In this document: piece by piece, positions 1 through 7,325 of the stretch | How positions within the stretch are numbered: the stretch's first letter is position 1 | Layout of the letters: every line of letters begins with the position of its first letter | Assembly: GCA_029560815.1 (NCBI GenBank) | Contig: JAKQKF010000514.1 | Span: forward strand, 1 to 18,408 | Length of the DNA stretch: 18,408 bases | Direction: 5' to 3' | From: a bacterium | GTDB taxonomy: Bacteria; KSB1; UBA2214 | Made by a program: the position numbers and the translations under genes | The notes under the pieces: generated by a model | Databases searched by the model: none | What the model was told of the DNA's origin: nothing | What the model saw: the letters and a program-made list of their open reading frames with translations, nothing else

Positions 1-13
1 GCGCCGTTCCTGT

Positions 14-2341
14 TCACTCCCGGACGGCCTGCACAAATTCCTCGATCCCCCGCAGCAGCCACTCCGGCGAGAGATGAGCTTCATCCATAATCTCCGCGAT
101 CGTGCCGCCGCTGCGCCAGCGGTCGTCCCAGTCCGGGGTCATGGCCAGCCGGGCGGCGCGCCGGTCCGCCAGCCAGGGCTGCATGGTGATGCGCGCTCCG
201 TCGCTGATCACCGTGGAGCGCTTCCACTCCTCCTCACCCGCCAGTCCGTTGCGATACTCCTCATCCTGAAGCATGAACAATTCATGGCTGACAGCCGCCA
301 CCAGCCGGACGTTGAGGCCGCGCGCCCGCAGCTCGGGCAAAATTTTGAGCACATTGACGGTGGTCATAGTGCCCTGCACGAAGAGGGTCCCCATCGGCGG
401 CAGATCGGGATCGAAGGGGCGCAGGAGGTAGGCGCCGCGGGCGGCGGCTTCGTGGCCGGGCAGCCCGAGGGCCGAGCGGTCCGGAATCTCGATGGCCGGC
501 CGTGTCAGGTGGAGGGCGATGATCGGGGCGTCGCTCCTCAGGGCGGCGGAGAGCAGCACCGGCACCTCGTTGTGCTCCCAGGGGTGGAGATTGATGATCC
601 GGCCCGCCGGAAAGAGCTGCGTCACACCCGGGGAAAAGATGCCGAAATGGGTGCGGGAATCATCGGCGGTCTCCGGCCCTGAATGGCCGGCGACCCAGAG
701 GATCTTGCCCAGCTTGACCGGGGCATCCTGCGCCATCTGGCTGAAGAGGCGCATGGGGCCGTACTTGAGGTAGCTGAAAGCCCCGTAGGTCGAACAGGCG
801 CCGTAAAAACCTTCATAACGGGAGCCGGGTTCCTCCGCCAGATTGACCGATGCCAGGCCTGTACAGATGCCGGCATTGGTCAGCTCGGTGATCTCCTGCG
901 GGAGAAGGGCGCCGCCGGCATTAGCTTCGCGGTCGTAGAGGCCGCAGCCGGGAAGTTCCTGCCAGCCGCGGGCGAATCCGGCGATGTTGGTCGACTCGGC
1001 CAGATCAGCCGACATGGCGATAAAGAGTGGGCGGCCGTAGCGCGACCTGGAGAGGGAGTTGACATAGGCTCCGAATGTGGCCAGGGCCTGACGATTGGCC
1101 GCTTTTTCGCCGGGGGGCAGAAAGAGATCGGCGGGATAGCGGTTATAGTCGACCAGATCGGGATCCCGGCCGGGTTCCACTTTCACTGTTGGAGAGACGT
1201 TCGCCACCGGCCGGGCTTGCCCGCCACCGGCCGCGGGCACCTGCGCGGCCAGCTCGAGCAGCCGCTCCGCCGTGTATTCAGCCAGATCGGGCCGCTCGTC
1301 AAAGAGGGAGAACACCCTGGCCAGGTTCTGCCGGGTCTGCTCCCGCTGCGCCTCCTCGCCCGCCGGTGCCGGTTCGCCATCGCCGACAAATGTGATCCCG
1401 TACCTGGCCGCGAATTCGCGCCTCCCCTCCCAGAAGAGGGGGCTGTTCATCGCATGGGGCGTCCCGTGCGAAGCCGCATCGTACACGCCATAGCCCCTCC
1501 CTTTCCGCGTCCTGAACCAGGCCGCGTTGGGCAGGAGAGAAGCGGCTTCAGCAGCGACCAGTTCCTGCAGGGTGGCGTCGACCGCTCCCCACTCCATTCC
1601 CCGCTCAGTGCCGACCACTCGCCAGCCGCGCGCGCCGAACCATCCGGCGGGACTCCCGTGCACCACCCGGCTCACCGGAAAGCCGTCGATGCCGAAATCG
1701 TTCCAGTCGACCAGGAGATACAAATTGGCCAACCCCAGACCCCAGGCCGAGTTCATCGTCTCCTGGACGATGCCCGGCGTGAGCCCCCCTTCGCCCTCGA
1801 CCACGAATACCCGGACGCCGCTGTGGCCGGCGATCCTGAGGGCGAGAGCCTGTCCCGCCGCCGCGGCTGCGCCGTGGCCCGACGGTCCGGTGTTGTATTT
1901 GAAGAAGAGACTCTTGCCCGCCATCTCGGCATGGCCGGGCAGTCCGCCACGGCGGCGCAGGGTGAGGAGATCCTCCCAGACCAGCTGGCTCTTCTCCGCC
2001 CCCGCAGGCCAGTACTGCTTCTCACTGTCCCTCTTCGCCTGACGGCGCAGGGCCTCGTTCAGAACCGCCAGCAGAGCATAGACCGCAGGATTGGCATGCC
2101 CGGCGGCGAGGATGAAACGATCCGCCAGAGGCAGAAGAGGCCGGCGGATGTCCCAGCGCATGGCGCCGCCAAGCAGCAGGGCGATCAGGATGTGGACCTT
2201 TGAACGCGAACCGCCGGGATGGCCGCTCTGACGAAGATTGAGGCTGAAATCGATGCACTGGTCGGTCATCTCCCTGAGCATCTCCCAGTAGAGGTGCGCT
2301 GTGCTTCTCTCCTCGGCACGACTGGACAACGGAAGGGTCAT
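14..2341 (-). CDS. Transketolase-family thiamine diphosphate enzyme (atypical)
   Basis: A 775-residue protein with the overall transketolase layout. The N-terminal cofactor domain has GHPGG (about 40-44) and AGH (80-82). The diphosphate/metal motif is GEG (183-185), followed after a spacer by VDWND (211-215), whose Asn matches the conserved Asn of transketolases. The pyrimidine domain carries SADLAES (444-450) and QEITE (482-486), in the place of the usual GxRE with the catalytic Glu. A C-terminal domain follows. Transketolases move two-carbon ketol units between sugar phosphates in the non-oxidative pentose phosphate or Calvin pathways. The metal-binding GDG is replaced by GEG, and the protein is longer than the usual 620-680 residues, so the exact substrate is open. 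An ATG 26 codons further upstream is in frame, but I chose 2341 because GGAGAG lies just before it. The gene stands alone on this strand and is divergent from the gene at 2594. The family call is firm; the reaction is not. Confidence 0.85.
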   Translation of the reverse strand: MTLPLSSRAEERSTAHLYWEMLREMTDQCIDFSLNLRQSGHPGGSRSKVHILIALLLGGAMRWDIRRPLLPLADRFILAAGHANPAVYALLAVLNEALRRQAKRDSEKQYWPAGAEKSQLVWEDLLTLRRRGGLPGHAEMAGKSLFFKYNTGPSGHGAAAAAGQALALRIAGHSGVRVFVVEGEGGLTPGIVQETMNSAWGLGLANLYLLVDWNDFGIDGFPVSRVVHGSPAGWFGARGWRVVGTERGMEWGAVDATLQELVAAEAASLLPNAAWFRTRKGRGYGVYDAASHGTPHAMNSPLFWEGRREFAARYGITFVGDGEPAPAGEEAQREQTRQNLARVFSLFDERPDLAEYTAERLLELAAQVPAAGGGQARPVANVSPTVKVEPGRDPDLVDYNRYPADLFLPPGEKAANRQALATFGAYVNSLSRSRYGRPLFIAMSADLAESTNIAGFARGWQELPGCGLYDREANAGGALLPQEITELTNAGICTGLASVNLAEEPGSRYEGFYGACSTYGAFSYLKYGPMRLFSQMAQDAPVKLGKILWVAGHSGPETADDSRTHFGIFSPGVTQLFPAGRIINLHPWEHNEVPVLLSAALRSDAPIIALHLTRPAIEIPDRSALGLPGHEAAARGAYLLRPFDPDLPPMGTLFVQGTMTTVNVLKILPELRARGLNVRLVAAVSHELFMLQDEEYRNGLAGEEEWKRSTVISDGARITMQPWLADRRAARLAMTPDWDDRWRSGGTIAEIMDEAHLSPEWLLRGIEEFVQAVRE

Positions 2342-2392
2342 TGCCGTCTCTCCATAAAGGCAGGTGAGCAAGGTGGTCCGGCTGCACGGCAA

Positions 2393-2418
2393 GGTACACC
2401 TCTGTACCCAGGGGTACA
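2393..2418. promoter_or_regulatory. Three phased GGTACA half-sites (probable operator/enhancer)
   Basis: GGTACA (2393-2398), its exact inverted copy TGTACC (2403-2408), and GGTACA again (2413-2418) are separated by 4 bp each, so the half-sites repeat every 10 bp, about one helical turn. The array lies about 100 bp upstream of the sigma-54 promoter at 2506, a normal distance for an upstream activator site. It also lies just upstream of the minus-strand transketolase gene, so it could serve either gene. The binding protein is unknown. Confidence 0.6.
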
Positions 2419-2444
2419 CTCTCCGCTGCTGCCGGCGCGGACGG

Positions 2445-2486
2445 ATGATTTATAAGATATAATTAAATAATATTTTACAAGAAAAG
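2445..2486. promoter_or_regulatory. AT-rich tract in divergent promoter region
   Basis: An almost pure A/T stretch stands out in otherwise GC-rich DNA, between the GGTACA array and the sigma-54 promoter. It could act as a DNA-bending site (for IHF or HU) that loops the activator onto the promoter. It could also hold the minus-strand promoter of the transketolase gene. I cannot pick a convincing -35/-10 pair, so its role is inferred from position and composition only. Confidence 0.4.
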
Positions 2487-2505
2487 CCACACTTATCTGG
2501 TTTTC

Positions 2506-2521
2506 TGGCATCAGGGTTGCA
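2506..2521 (+). promoter_or_regulatory. Sigma-54 (-24/-12) promoter of the RD-repeat protein gene
   Basis: TGGCATCAGGGTTGCA matches the sigma-54 consensus TGGCAC-N5-TTGCA. The invariant GG (2507-2508) and GC (2519-2520) are exactly 10 bp apart. The start of transcription would fall near 2532, leaving a leader of about 60 nt before the AGGAGG and ATG at 2594. A sigma-54 activator is encoded in this same window at 9934-11337, but the link to it is not shown. Confidence 0.7.
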
Positions 2522-2593
2522 AAAGCAGGGTCAGAGAGCACAGCGGGAGCTGCTGATGAGAGCAGGCCCCTTGCCAATGAACAGGAGGATGAT

Positions 2594-3124
2594 ATGAAAC
2601 GGCTCATTGTTATGCTGACCCTGGCGCTGACGGTACTTTTCTTCGCCGGTGCCTTTGAGAGGGCTGACGCCCGCAGTGGTCATCATGTCTATATTAAAAT
2701 CGGCCCGCCCGCGGCGCGAATCGTCATCAGACCCAACTCCCCTTTCCGGGACGGCATCTGGATCAACGGCTACTGGGGCTGGGACAGGGGCCGCCATGTC
2801 TGGATCGAAGGCCGCTGGGTCAGACCGGTGCGCGGCCACTACTGGGTCGACGGCCGCTGGACCCATACCCGCCACGGCTGGAGATGGATCCCCGGATACT
2901 GGCACAAAGCCGATGCGCGGCATCGTCACTCCGGCCGCGACCGCGATTGGGACCGTGACCGGGATCGTGACCGTGACAGCGATCGGGATTGGGACCGGGA
3001 CCGCGACAAAGACCGTGACCGTGACGGCGATCGGGATTGGGACCGTGACAAAGACCGTGACCGTGGCCGGGATAACGATCGTGGCCGGGACAATGACCGC
3101 GGCGACCGCAACGGCCGCCGCTGA
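2594..3124 (+). CDS. Secreted WxxGxW-repeat protein with Arg-Asp repeat tail
   Basis: A 176-residue exported protein. Residues 1-26 form a Sec signal peptide (MKR, a hydrophobic stretch, then ADA as likely cleavage site). Residues about 59-103 hold several copies of an aromatic G-x-W/WxxGxW motif (for example VWIEGRW, YWVDGRW, WIPGYW), typical of the YXWXGXW/BcpO-related repeat family of envelope proteins of unknown function. Residues about 115-176 are a highly charged tail of Arg-Asp pairs with a few Trp, Lys, Gly and Asn. A strong AGGAGG lies 5 nt before the ATG. The gene is a single unit: sigma-54 promoter upstream, terminator at 3181 downstream. The molecular role is unknown; an extracytoplasmic polyampholyte that binds polymers, metals or surfaces is a guess. 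Confidence 0.85.
   Translation: MKRLIVMLTLALTVLFFAGAFERADARSGHHVYIKIGPPAARIVIRPNSPFRDGIWINGYWGWDRGRHVWIEGRWVRPVRGHYWVDGRWTHTRHGWRWIPGYWHKADARHRHSGRDRDWDRDRDRDRDSDRDWDRDRDKDRDRDGDRDWDRDKDRDRGRDNDRGRDNDRGDRNGRR
2936..3121 (+). repeat. Imperfect hexanucleotide (GACCGn/GATCGn) repeat coding for Arg-Asp
   Basis: Direct, degenerate 6-nt repeats (gaccgt, gatcgg, gaccgg and similar) encode alternating Asp-Arg, with larger units of the type DRDWDRDRD recurring. The synonymous positions vary between copies, so the protein pattern is kept while the DNA has drifted. That suggests selection on the protein rather than recent slippage. Confidence 0.85.
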
Positions 3125-3180
3125 CGGATCCGAATCACCTGCGCTCCCGCCCCTCCTCCGCAGGATAGCGGGAGCCAAAA

Positions 3181-3215
3181 GCCCGGCTGCAGTAATGCAG
3201 CCGGGCTTTTTTTTT
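3181..3215 (+). terminator. Strong intrinsic terminator, probably bidirectional
   Basis: A perfect 10-bp GC-rich stem (3181-3190 with 3197-3206), a 6-nt loop and nine T residues (3207-3215) follow the RD-repeat gene. The other side has AAAA (3177-3180), giving a shorter U-run on the minus strand, so it may also end transcripts of the convergent GH1 gene. The remaining 140 bases up to 3358 show no further gene. Confidence 0.93.
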
Positions 3216-3358
3216 ACCTCTGCCCGCGGCCGGTGACCGATTGTCATCTGCCCCCGACCCGATGCCGGCCGGGCTTTTTCAGCAACAGAACGAGACTCCA
3301 TGGCCGGGGAGCCCCTGCCCACGCTTTTCCCTCCCTCGATCTTTATCCGCCCGGCGCT

Positions 3359-4726
3359 TTAAAATCCGTTATCCGCAATGAGCCGGCTGAACCAGGCCGC
3401 TGAACTTTTAGGCAGGCGCTGCTGCGTCGCGAAATCGACATAATGCAGCCCGAAGCGCTTGCCGTAGCCGGAAGCCCACTCGAAATTGTCCAGCAGGGAC
3501 CAGGCGAAATACCCGGTCAGATGCACTCCTGCGGTGATCGCCTGGTGACATGCGGCGAGATATCCTTTAAAGTAATCGATCCGCCCCTGGTCGTCGACGC
3601 GTCCCTCCTCCAGGCGGTCGTCCATGGCGCAGCCGTTCTCCGTGATGACGATCTCGGGCCGGTTGTAGCGGCTGTCGATCCAGTGCAGCAGGCGGTTGAG
3701 GCCCCGGGGGACGATCGCCCAGCCCATGGCGGTGCGGGGCCAGGCGGGATCGAACGAGAAGGCGGCCTCCATATCGGCGTCGGGGTCGCAGCCCTCTCCG
3801 GCCGGTTCCTTCCCGGGCGCGCCGGCCGCATAGTGGGTGGTGTAATGGTTGAGGCCGAAAAAATCGCTGCTTCCCTTGAGCAGTTCGCGATCGCGGTCCG
3901 AAAACCGCGGCAGACGCTCTCCGAGGCGGCTGCGCATGCTCTCCGGATAGCGGCCGAACCAGAGCGGATCGCCGAACCAGCCGAGGATGAACTCGAGCGC
4001 GCGCTGCGCCGCTTCACGGTCCTGAGTCGCGGAGGTGAGGGGCTCGCGCCAGTCGCAGTTGGCGGTCAGCCCGATGCGGCCGCTCTGCCCCGCAAAGCGG
4101 GTGCGGTAGAGCTCGACGGCGAGGCCGTGGGCTCGCAGCATCTGATGGGCGGCCTGGTAGGGGCCGTCGCGGCAGACCCGGCCGGGGGCGAAGGAACCCT
4201 GGCCGTAGCCGAGAACCGCCGCCACCCAGGGCTCGTTGAAGGTGATCCAGTGCTTCACCCGGTCGCCGAAGTGGCTGAAACAGAGCCCGGCATAGTCGCG
4301 AAAGAGCCCGGCGCAGCGGGGATCGAGCCAGCCGTCGATTTCAAGCTGCAGGGCGAGAGGGAGGTCCCAGTGGTAGAGGGTCACCCAGGGGGTGATGCCG
4401 TGGGCGATGAGTTCGTCGATGAGAGCCGAATAGAAGCGGATTCCATCGGGGTTGGCGGGCCCGTACCCCGCGGGCTGCAGACGCGGCCAGGCGATGGAGA
4501 AGCGATAGGCTTTGACCCCCAGCCGGGACATGAGGGCGATATCCTCCCGGAAGCGGTGATAGTGGTCGCAGGCGGTGTCGCCGGTATCGCCGCCGGCGGT
4601 TTTGCCCGGCGTGTGTGAAAAGGCATCCCAGATCGACAGCCCGCGTCCGCCCTCGAGCCAGGCCCCCTCGATCTGATAGCTGGAGGTGGCGGTGCCCCAG
4701 ATGAAGCGCGGCGGAAAAGTGATCAT
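3359..4726 (-). CDS. GH1 family beta-glucosidase
   Basis: A 455-residue protein of normal length for glycoside hydrolase family 1. It hydrolyses beta-glucosides such as cellobiose with retention of configuration. The N-terminal FIWGTATSSYQIEG (8-21) is the family signature. TFNEPW (162-167) holds the acid/base Glu165, and ITENG (361-365) holds the nucleophile Glu363. LLDNFEWASGY (411-421) is the usual C-terminal substrate-binding segment. No signal peptide is visible, so the enzyme is probably cytoplasmic and acts on imported oligosaccharides. Start at 4726 is set by AGGAG a few bases upstream; a longer in-frame ATG at 4789 has no such site. It is monocistronic here, with no sugar transporter or regulator next to it. 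Other beta-glycosidase activities (beta-galactosidase, beta-fucosidase) are possible within GH1. Confidence 0.96.
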   Translation of the reverse strand: MITFPPRFIWGTATSSYQIEGAWLEGGRGLSIWDAFSHTPGKTAGGDTGDTACDHYHRFREDIALMSRLGVKAYRFSIAWPRLQPAGYGPANPDGIRFYSALIDELIAHGITPWVTLYHWDLPLALQLEIDGWLDPRCAGLFRDYAGLCFSHFGDRVKHWITFNEPWVAAVLGYGQGSFAPGRVCRDGPYQAAHQMLRAHGLAVELYRTRFAGQSGRIGLTANCDWREPLTSATQDREAAQRALEFILGWFGDPLWFGRYPESMRSRLGERLPRFSDRDRELLKGSSDFFGLNHYTTHYAAGAPGKEPAGEGCDPDADMEAAFSFDPAWPRTAMGWAIVPRGLNRLLHWIDSRYNRPEIVITENGCAMDDRLEEGRVDDQGRIDYFKGYLAACHQAITAGVHLTGYFAWSLLDNFEWASGYGKRFGLHYVDFATQQRLPKSSAAWFSRLIADNGF

Positions 4727-4780
4727 GCTTGGCTCCTGTTTTAACGGTGATCTGCACCCGCTGCTGCCCCTGCGGTTGTT

Positions 4781-4808
4781 AATATACAAATTGACGGCGG
4801 ATGCGCAA
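4781..4808 (-). promoter_or_regulatory. Possible sigma-70-type promoter of the GH1 gene
   Basis: Read on the minus strand, TTGCGC (4803-4808) and TATATT (4781-4786) are separated by 16 bp and lie about 55 bp before the GH1 start. The -10 is a good match and the -35 is partial. This is a weak call. Confidence 0.3.
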
Positions 4809-4923
4809 AGAAAAAACGGCGGCGCCTGCAGATCGTGCCCAATTGCCTCGGATCGCCTCTTTTGCAGGAGGGGCGCCCTGCGGGAAAAGGCAGCCGCCGG
4901 ACGTGCGGGGCCAAGCTTTTATC

Positions 4924-4950
4924 TTGGAAATGAGATATTAATTTGATAAT
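4924..4950 (+). promoter_or_regulatory. Possible promoter of the gatE operon
   Basis: TTGGAA (4924-4929) and GATAAT (4945-4950), 15 bp apart, lie in a short AT-rich stretch about 50 bp before gatE. The spacing is shorter than ideal. Nothing better is visible between the two divergent genes. Confidence 0.3.
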
Positions 4951-5001
4951 TTTTGCGGTCAGTGCTTTTGCCACCTGGAAAAAACCGCAGAGCCGGACCC
5001 T

Positions 5002-6912
5002 ATGCCCCCTTTCAAGCCTTTCGAAGAGATGCAGCCCGAAGATTTCGCCGCCATCGGCTTTAAATCCGGGCTGGAAATCCATCAGCAGCTTCTCACCTCC
5101 AAAAAGCTCTTTTGCCGCTGCCCGGCGGGCCGCTACAGCGATGACTATGACGCGGAGATCCTCCGCCACATGCGGCCGACCCTCTCTGAGCTCGGCGAGT
5201 ACGATGGCACCGCCCTGATGGAGTTCAAGACCAAAAAGGAGATCATCTACCGGATCAACCGCGAGACCGTCTGCACCTACGAGATGGATGATACTCCCCC
5301 TTTTGAACTCAATGAAGAGGCCCTCGACATCGCCCTGGGCATCGCCATGCTCTACAACTGCGTCATGGTCGATGAGCTCCATATCGCCCGCAAGCAGTAT
5401 CTCGACGGCAGTATCCCGACCGGATTTCAGCGCACCACCATTGTCGGCGTCGACGGCGCGGTGCCCTACCAGGACCGCTCCATCCCCATCATCCAGCTCG
5501 GTCTGGAGGAGGATGCCTGCCGCGAGGTGAGCGATGCCGGCCACCGCCGTGTCTACATCACAGACCGGCTCGGCATGCCGCTCATCGAGACCGTGACCGG
5601 GCCGGAGATGCGCACCCCGCAGGAGGTCGCCGAGGTGGCACAGCTTTTACGCCGGCTCGTCCGCTCCACCGGCCTGGTCCGCACCGGTATCGGCGCCGCC
5701 CGCCAGGATGTCAATGTCAGCGTCACCGGCGGCACCCGCATCGAGATCAAGGGGGTTTCGCGCATTCCCCTGATCCCCCTTTTAACCTACAACGAGGCGA
5801 TGCGGCAGTGGAATCTGCTCCGCCTGCGCGACGAACTCTACCGCCGCGGCATCACTGCGGAGAGCTTTACGGGGCGCTATGAGATCGCCAACAAACTGCT
5901 GCGCAAGACCCGCTTTCAGCCGATCGCCCAGGCCATCGCCGCCGGTGACACGGTCTATGGCGTCGTCCTGCAGGGTTTTCGCGATCTGCTGCGCTGGCCG
6001 ACCCAGACCGACACCTTTTTTGCCCGCGAGATCTCCGACCGCGTCCGGGTCATCGCCTGTTTGACAACCCTGCCCAATATCATTCACAGCGACTCCCCAG
6101 GTGAGACTATGGCCAGTTCGGAATGGCTCAACCTGCGCAAGCTGCTCAGCGCCGGCGAGGAGGAGACCCTCGTTCTGGTCTGGGGCCCCCCGGCCGATGC
6201 CGAGACCGGCGCCCGGGAGATTCTCATCCGCGCCCGCGAGGCGGCCATCGGCGTCCCCTCGGAGACCCGTCAGGCCCTCGAGGACGGCACCAACGGCTTT
6301 GAACGCATCCTGCCCGGGCCGGACCGCATGTATCCGGACACCGACCTGCCGCCCAAGGCGATCACGCCCGAACGGCGGGAGCGCATCCGCGCCACCCTGC
6401 CCGCGCCGGTCTGGGAGCGGCAAGCCCGCTACCGCGGCATGGGCATCCCCGCCGACACTGTGGAGCCGCTCGCCGCCTCACCGTGGGCCGGGATTTTTGA
6501 AAGCGCAACCGGGTCATGGGGCGTAAATCCCACCCTGGCGGCGGTGGTGCTGATCCAGTATCCCCGGCGGCTGCGCAAGAGCAAATCCGGAGCGGCCGGG
6601 GCGCTGACCATGGAATTCATGGCCGGCCTGCTCAAGGCGGTCGGAGAGGGCCGGCTGCAGCGCGAGGGCATACTCCCGGCGATGCGCCATTGGCTCGCCG
6701 GCGGAGAAAACCTCTGGGAGAACTGGCAGGGCATGGCTTCCAAAAACGAGATGCTCGGCTGGATCGCCGAGGCGCGGGTGGCGGAGTGCCGCTCTCTCGA
6801 TCCGGCCGCCCGCCACCGGCTGCTCATGGGCCGGGTGATGGCCAAAGCGGCCGGACGGATCAACGGCGCCGAATTGGCCGAGAGCATAAAAGGGCAGGAG
6901 GGGGTGCTGTGA
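5002..6912 (+). CDS. gatE: Glutamyl-tRNA(Gln) amidotransferase subunit E (archaeal type)
   Basis: A 636-residue protein of the usual GatE length. GatE is the kinase/transamidase partner of GatD: it activates Glu on mischarged Glu-tRNA(Gln) with ATP and amidates it, giving Gln-tRNA(Gln). The N-terminal core has GLEIHQQLLTSKKLFCRCP (48-66 if counted upstream; near residues 23-41 from this start), the GatB/GatE hallmark. YQDRSIPIIQLGLEEDA (near 155-171) and the IEIKGVSRIPLIP segment (near 251-263) belong to the cradle domain. The middle part corresponds to the AspRS-like insertion typical of GatE and absent from GatB, and the C-terminal helical/YqeY-like tail is present. That insertion, the length and the presence of gatD identify GatE rather than GatB. 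The Shine-Dalgarno site is weak, but no better start exists. It overlaps the next gene by 4 bp and heads a four-gene run. GatDE is considered archaeal, so its presence beside bacterial sigma-54 genes is notable. Confidence 0.93.
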   Translation: MPPFKPFEEMQPEDFAAIGFKSGLEIHQQLLTSKKLFCRCPAGRYSDDYDAEILRHMRPTLSELGEYDGTALMEFKTKKEIIYRINRETVCTYEMDDTPPFELNEEALDIALGIAMLYNCVMVDELHIARKQYLDGSIPTGFQRTTIVGVDGAVPYQDRSIPIIQLGLEEDACREVSDAGHRRVYITDRLGMPLIETVTGPEMRTPQEVAEVAQLLRRLVRSTGLVRTGIGAARQDVNVSVTGGTRIEIKGVSRIPLIPLLTYNEAMRQWNLLRLRDELYRRGITAESFTGRYEIANKLLRKTRFQPIAQAIAAGDTVYGVVLQGFRDLLRWPTQTDTFFAREISDRVRVIACLTTLPNIIHSDSPGETMASSEWLNLRKLLSAGEEETLVLVWGPPADAETGAREILIRAREAAIGVPSETRQALEDGTNGFERILPGPDRMYPDTDLPPKAITPERRERIRATLPAPVWERQARYRGMGIPADTVEPLAASPWAGIFESATGSWGVNPTLAAVVLIQYPRRLRKSKSGAAGALTMEFMAGLLKAVGEGRLQREGILPAMRHWLAGGENLWENWQGMASKNEMLGWIAEARVAECRSLDPAARHRLLMGRVMAKAAGRINGAELAESIKGQEGVL

Positions 6913-7325
6913 ACCTGGTGACCAAAGAGAAAAAAGCTTTTTCCCGCCCCATGCGCCTGCTCTCGGCACTGATGCTTTTGGGCGAGGACCTGATCAAGGT
7001 GCCCCTCTTTCGCTGTCAGCGCTGCGGGGAGTGCATCCTGAGCCATACCGGCTTTGTCTGCTCCCAGCGCTGCCCGAAGCGGCTGCGCAACGGCCCCTGC
7101 GGCGGCACCGGTGAGGATGGGCACTGCGAAGTCTATCCCGAACGGATGTGCGTCTGGTACATGATCTACCGCCGCGCTTCGTTCTTCGGGCGGCTGAAAA
7201 TGCTCTACCGCGTCGAAAAGATCCATAACTGGAACCTGGAAAAAACCTCCGCCTGGCTCAACGTCTTTGCCAAGCGCATCGAGCCGCCGAAATGGCGGGT
7301 GCCGAAGGAGGAGGTAAAGCCATGA
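6909..7325 (+). CDS. metV: MetV-like methylenetetrahydrofolate reductase C-terminal domain protein
   Basis: A 138-residue protein that starts with GTG inside the gatE stop (GTGA overlap), placed by a strong AGGAGG 6 nt upstream. It has eight cysteines (36, 39, 42, 51, 55, 64, 73, 81), with CQRCGEC, CSQRCPK and GPCGG motifs, matching the MTHFR_C/MetV family. In acetogens, MetV partners MetF and carries an iron-sulfur cluster that feeds electrons into methylene-THF reduction. It is shorter than the 200-odd residues of acetogen MetV. The next gene is MetF, overlapping by 4 bp, as expected for a complex. That the Cys residues bind Fe-S rather than zinc is inferred. Confidence 0.85.
   Translation: MNLVTKEKKAFSRPMRLLSALMLLGEDLIKVPLFRCQRCGECILSHTGFVCSQRCPKRLRNGPCGGTGEDGHCEVYPERMCVWYMIYRRASFFGRLKMLYRVEKIHNWNLEKTSAWLNVFAKRIEPPKWRVPKEEVKP

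Noticed and set aside
683..2203. 506-codon open frame on the plus strand
   Set aside because: It lies wholly antisense to the transketolase gene, has no recognisable domain, and arises from GC-rich codon bias.
2936..3121. CRISPR-like or tandem non-coding array
   Set aside because: The repeats are short, in frame and degenerate, with no spacers; they encode the Arg-Asp tail.
2531..3322. 263-codon minus-strand frame with Val/Thr/Ile-rich repeats
   Set aside because: It is the complement of the Arg-Asp repeat, crosses the terminator, and lacks a ribosome site; the plus-strand gene has a signal peptide, AGGAGG and promoter.
3443..4618. 391-codon plus-strand open frame
   Set aside because: It is antisense to the GH1 gene, which has full catalytic motifs.
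4861..4881. GC-rich inverted repeat (GCAGG ... CCTGC) before gatE
   Set aside because: The arms are short, there is no T-run, and no link to a tRNA, T-box or riboswitch was seen.
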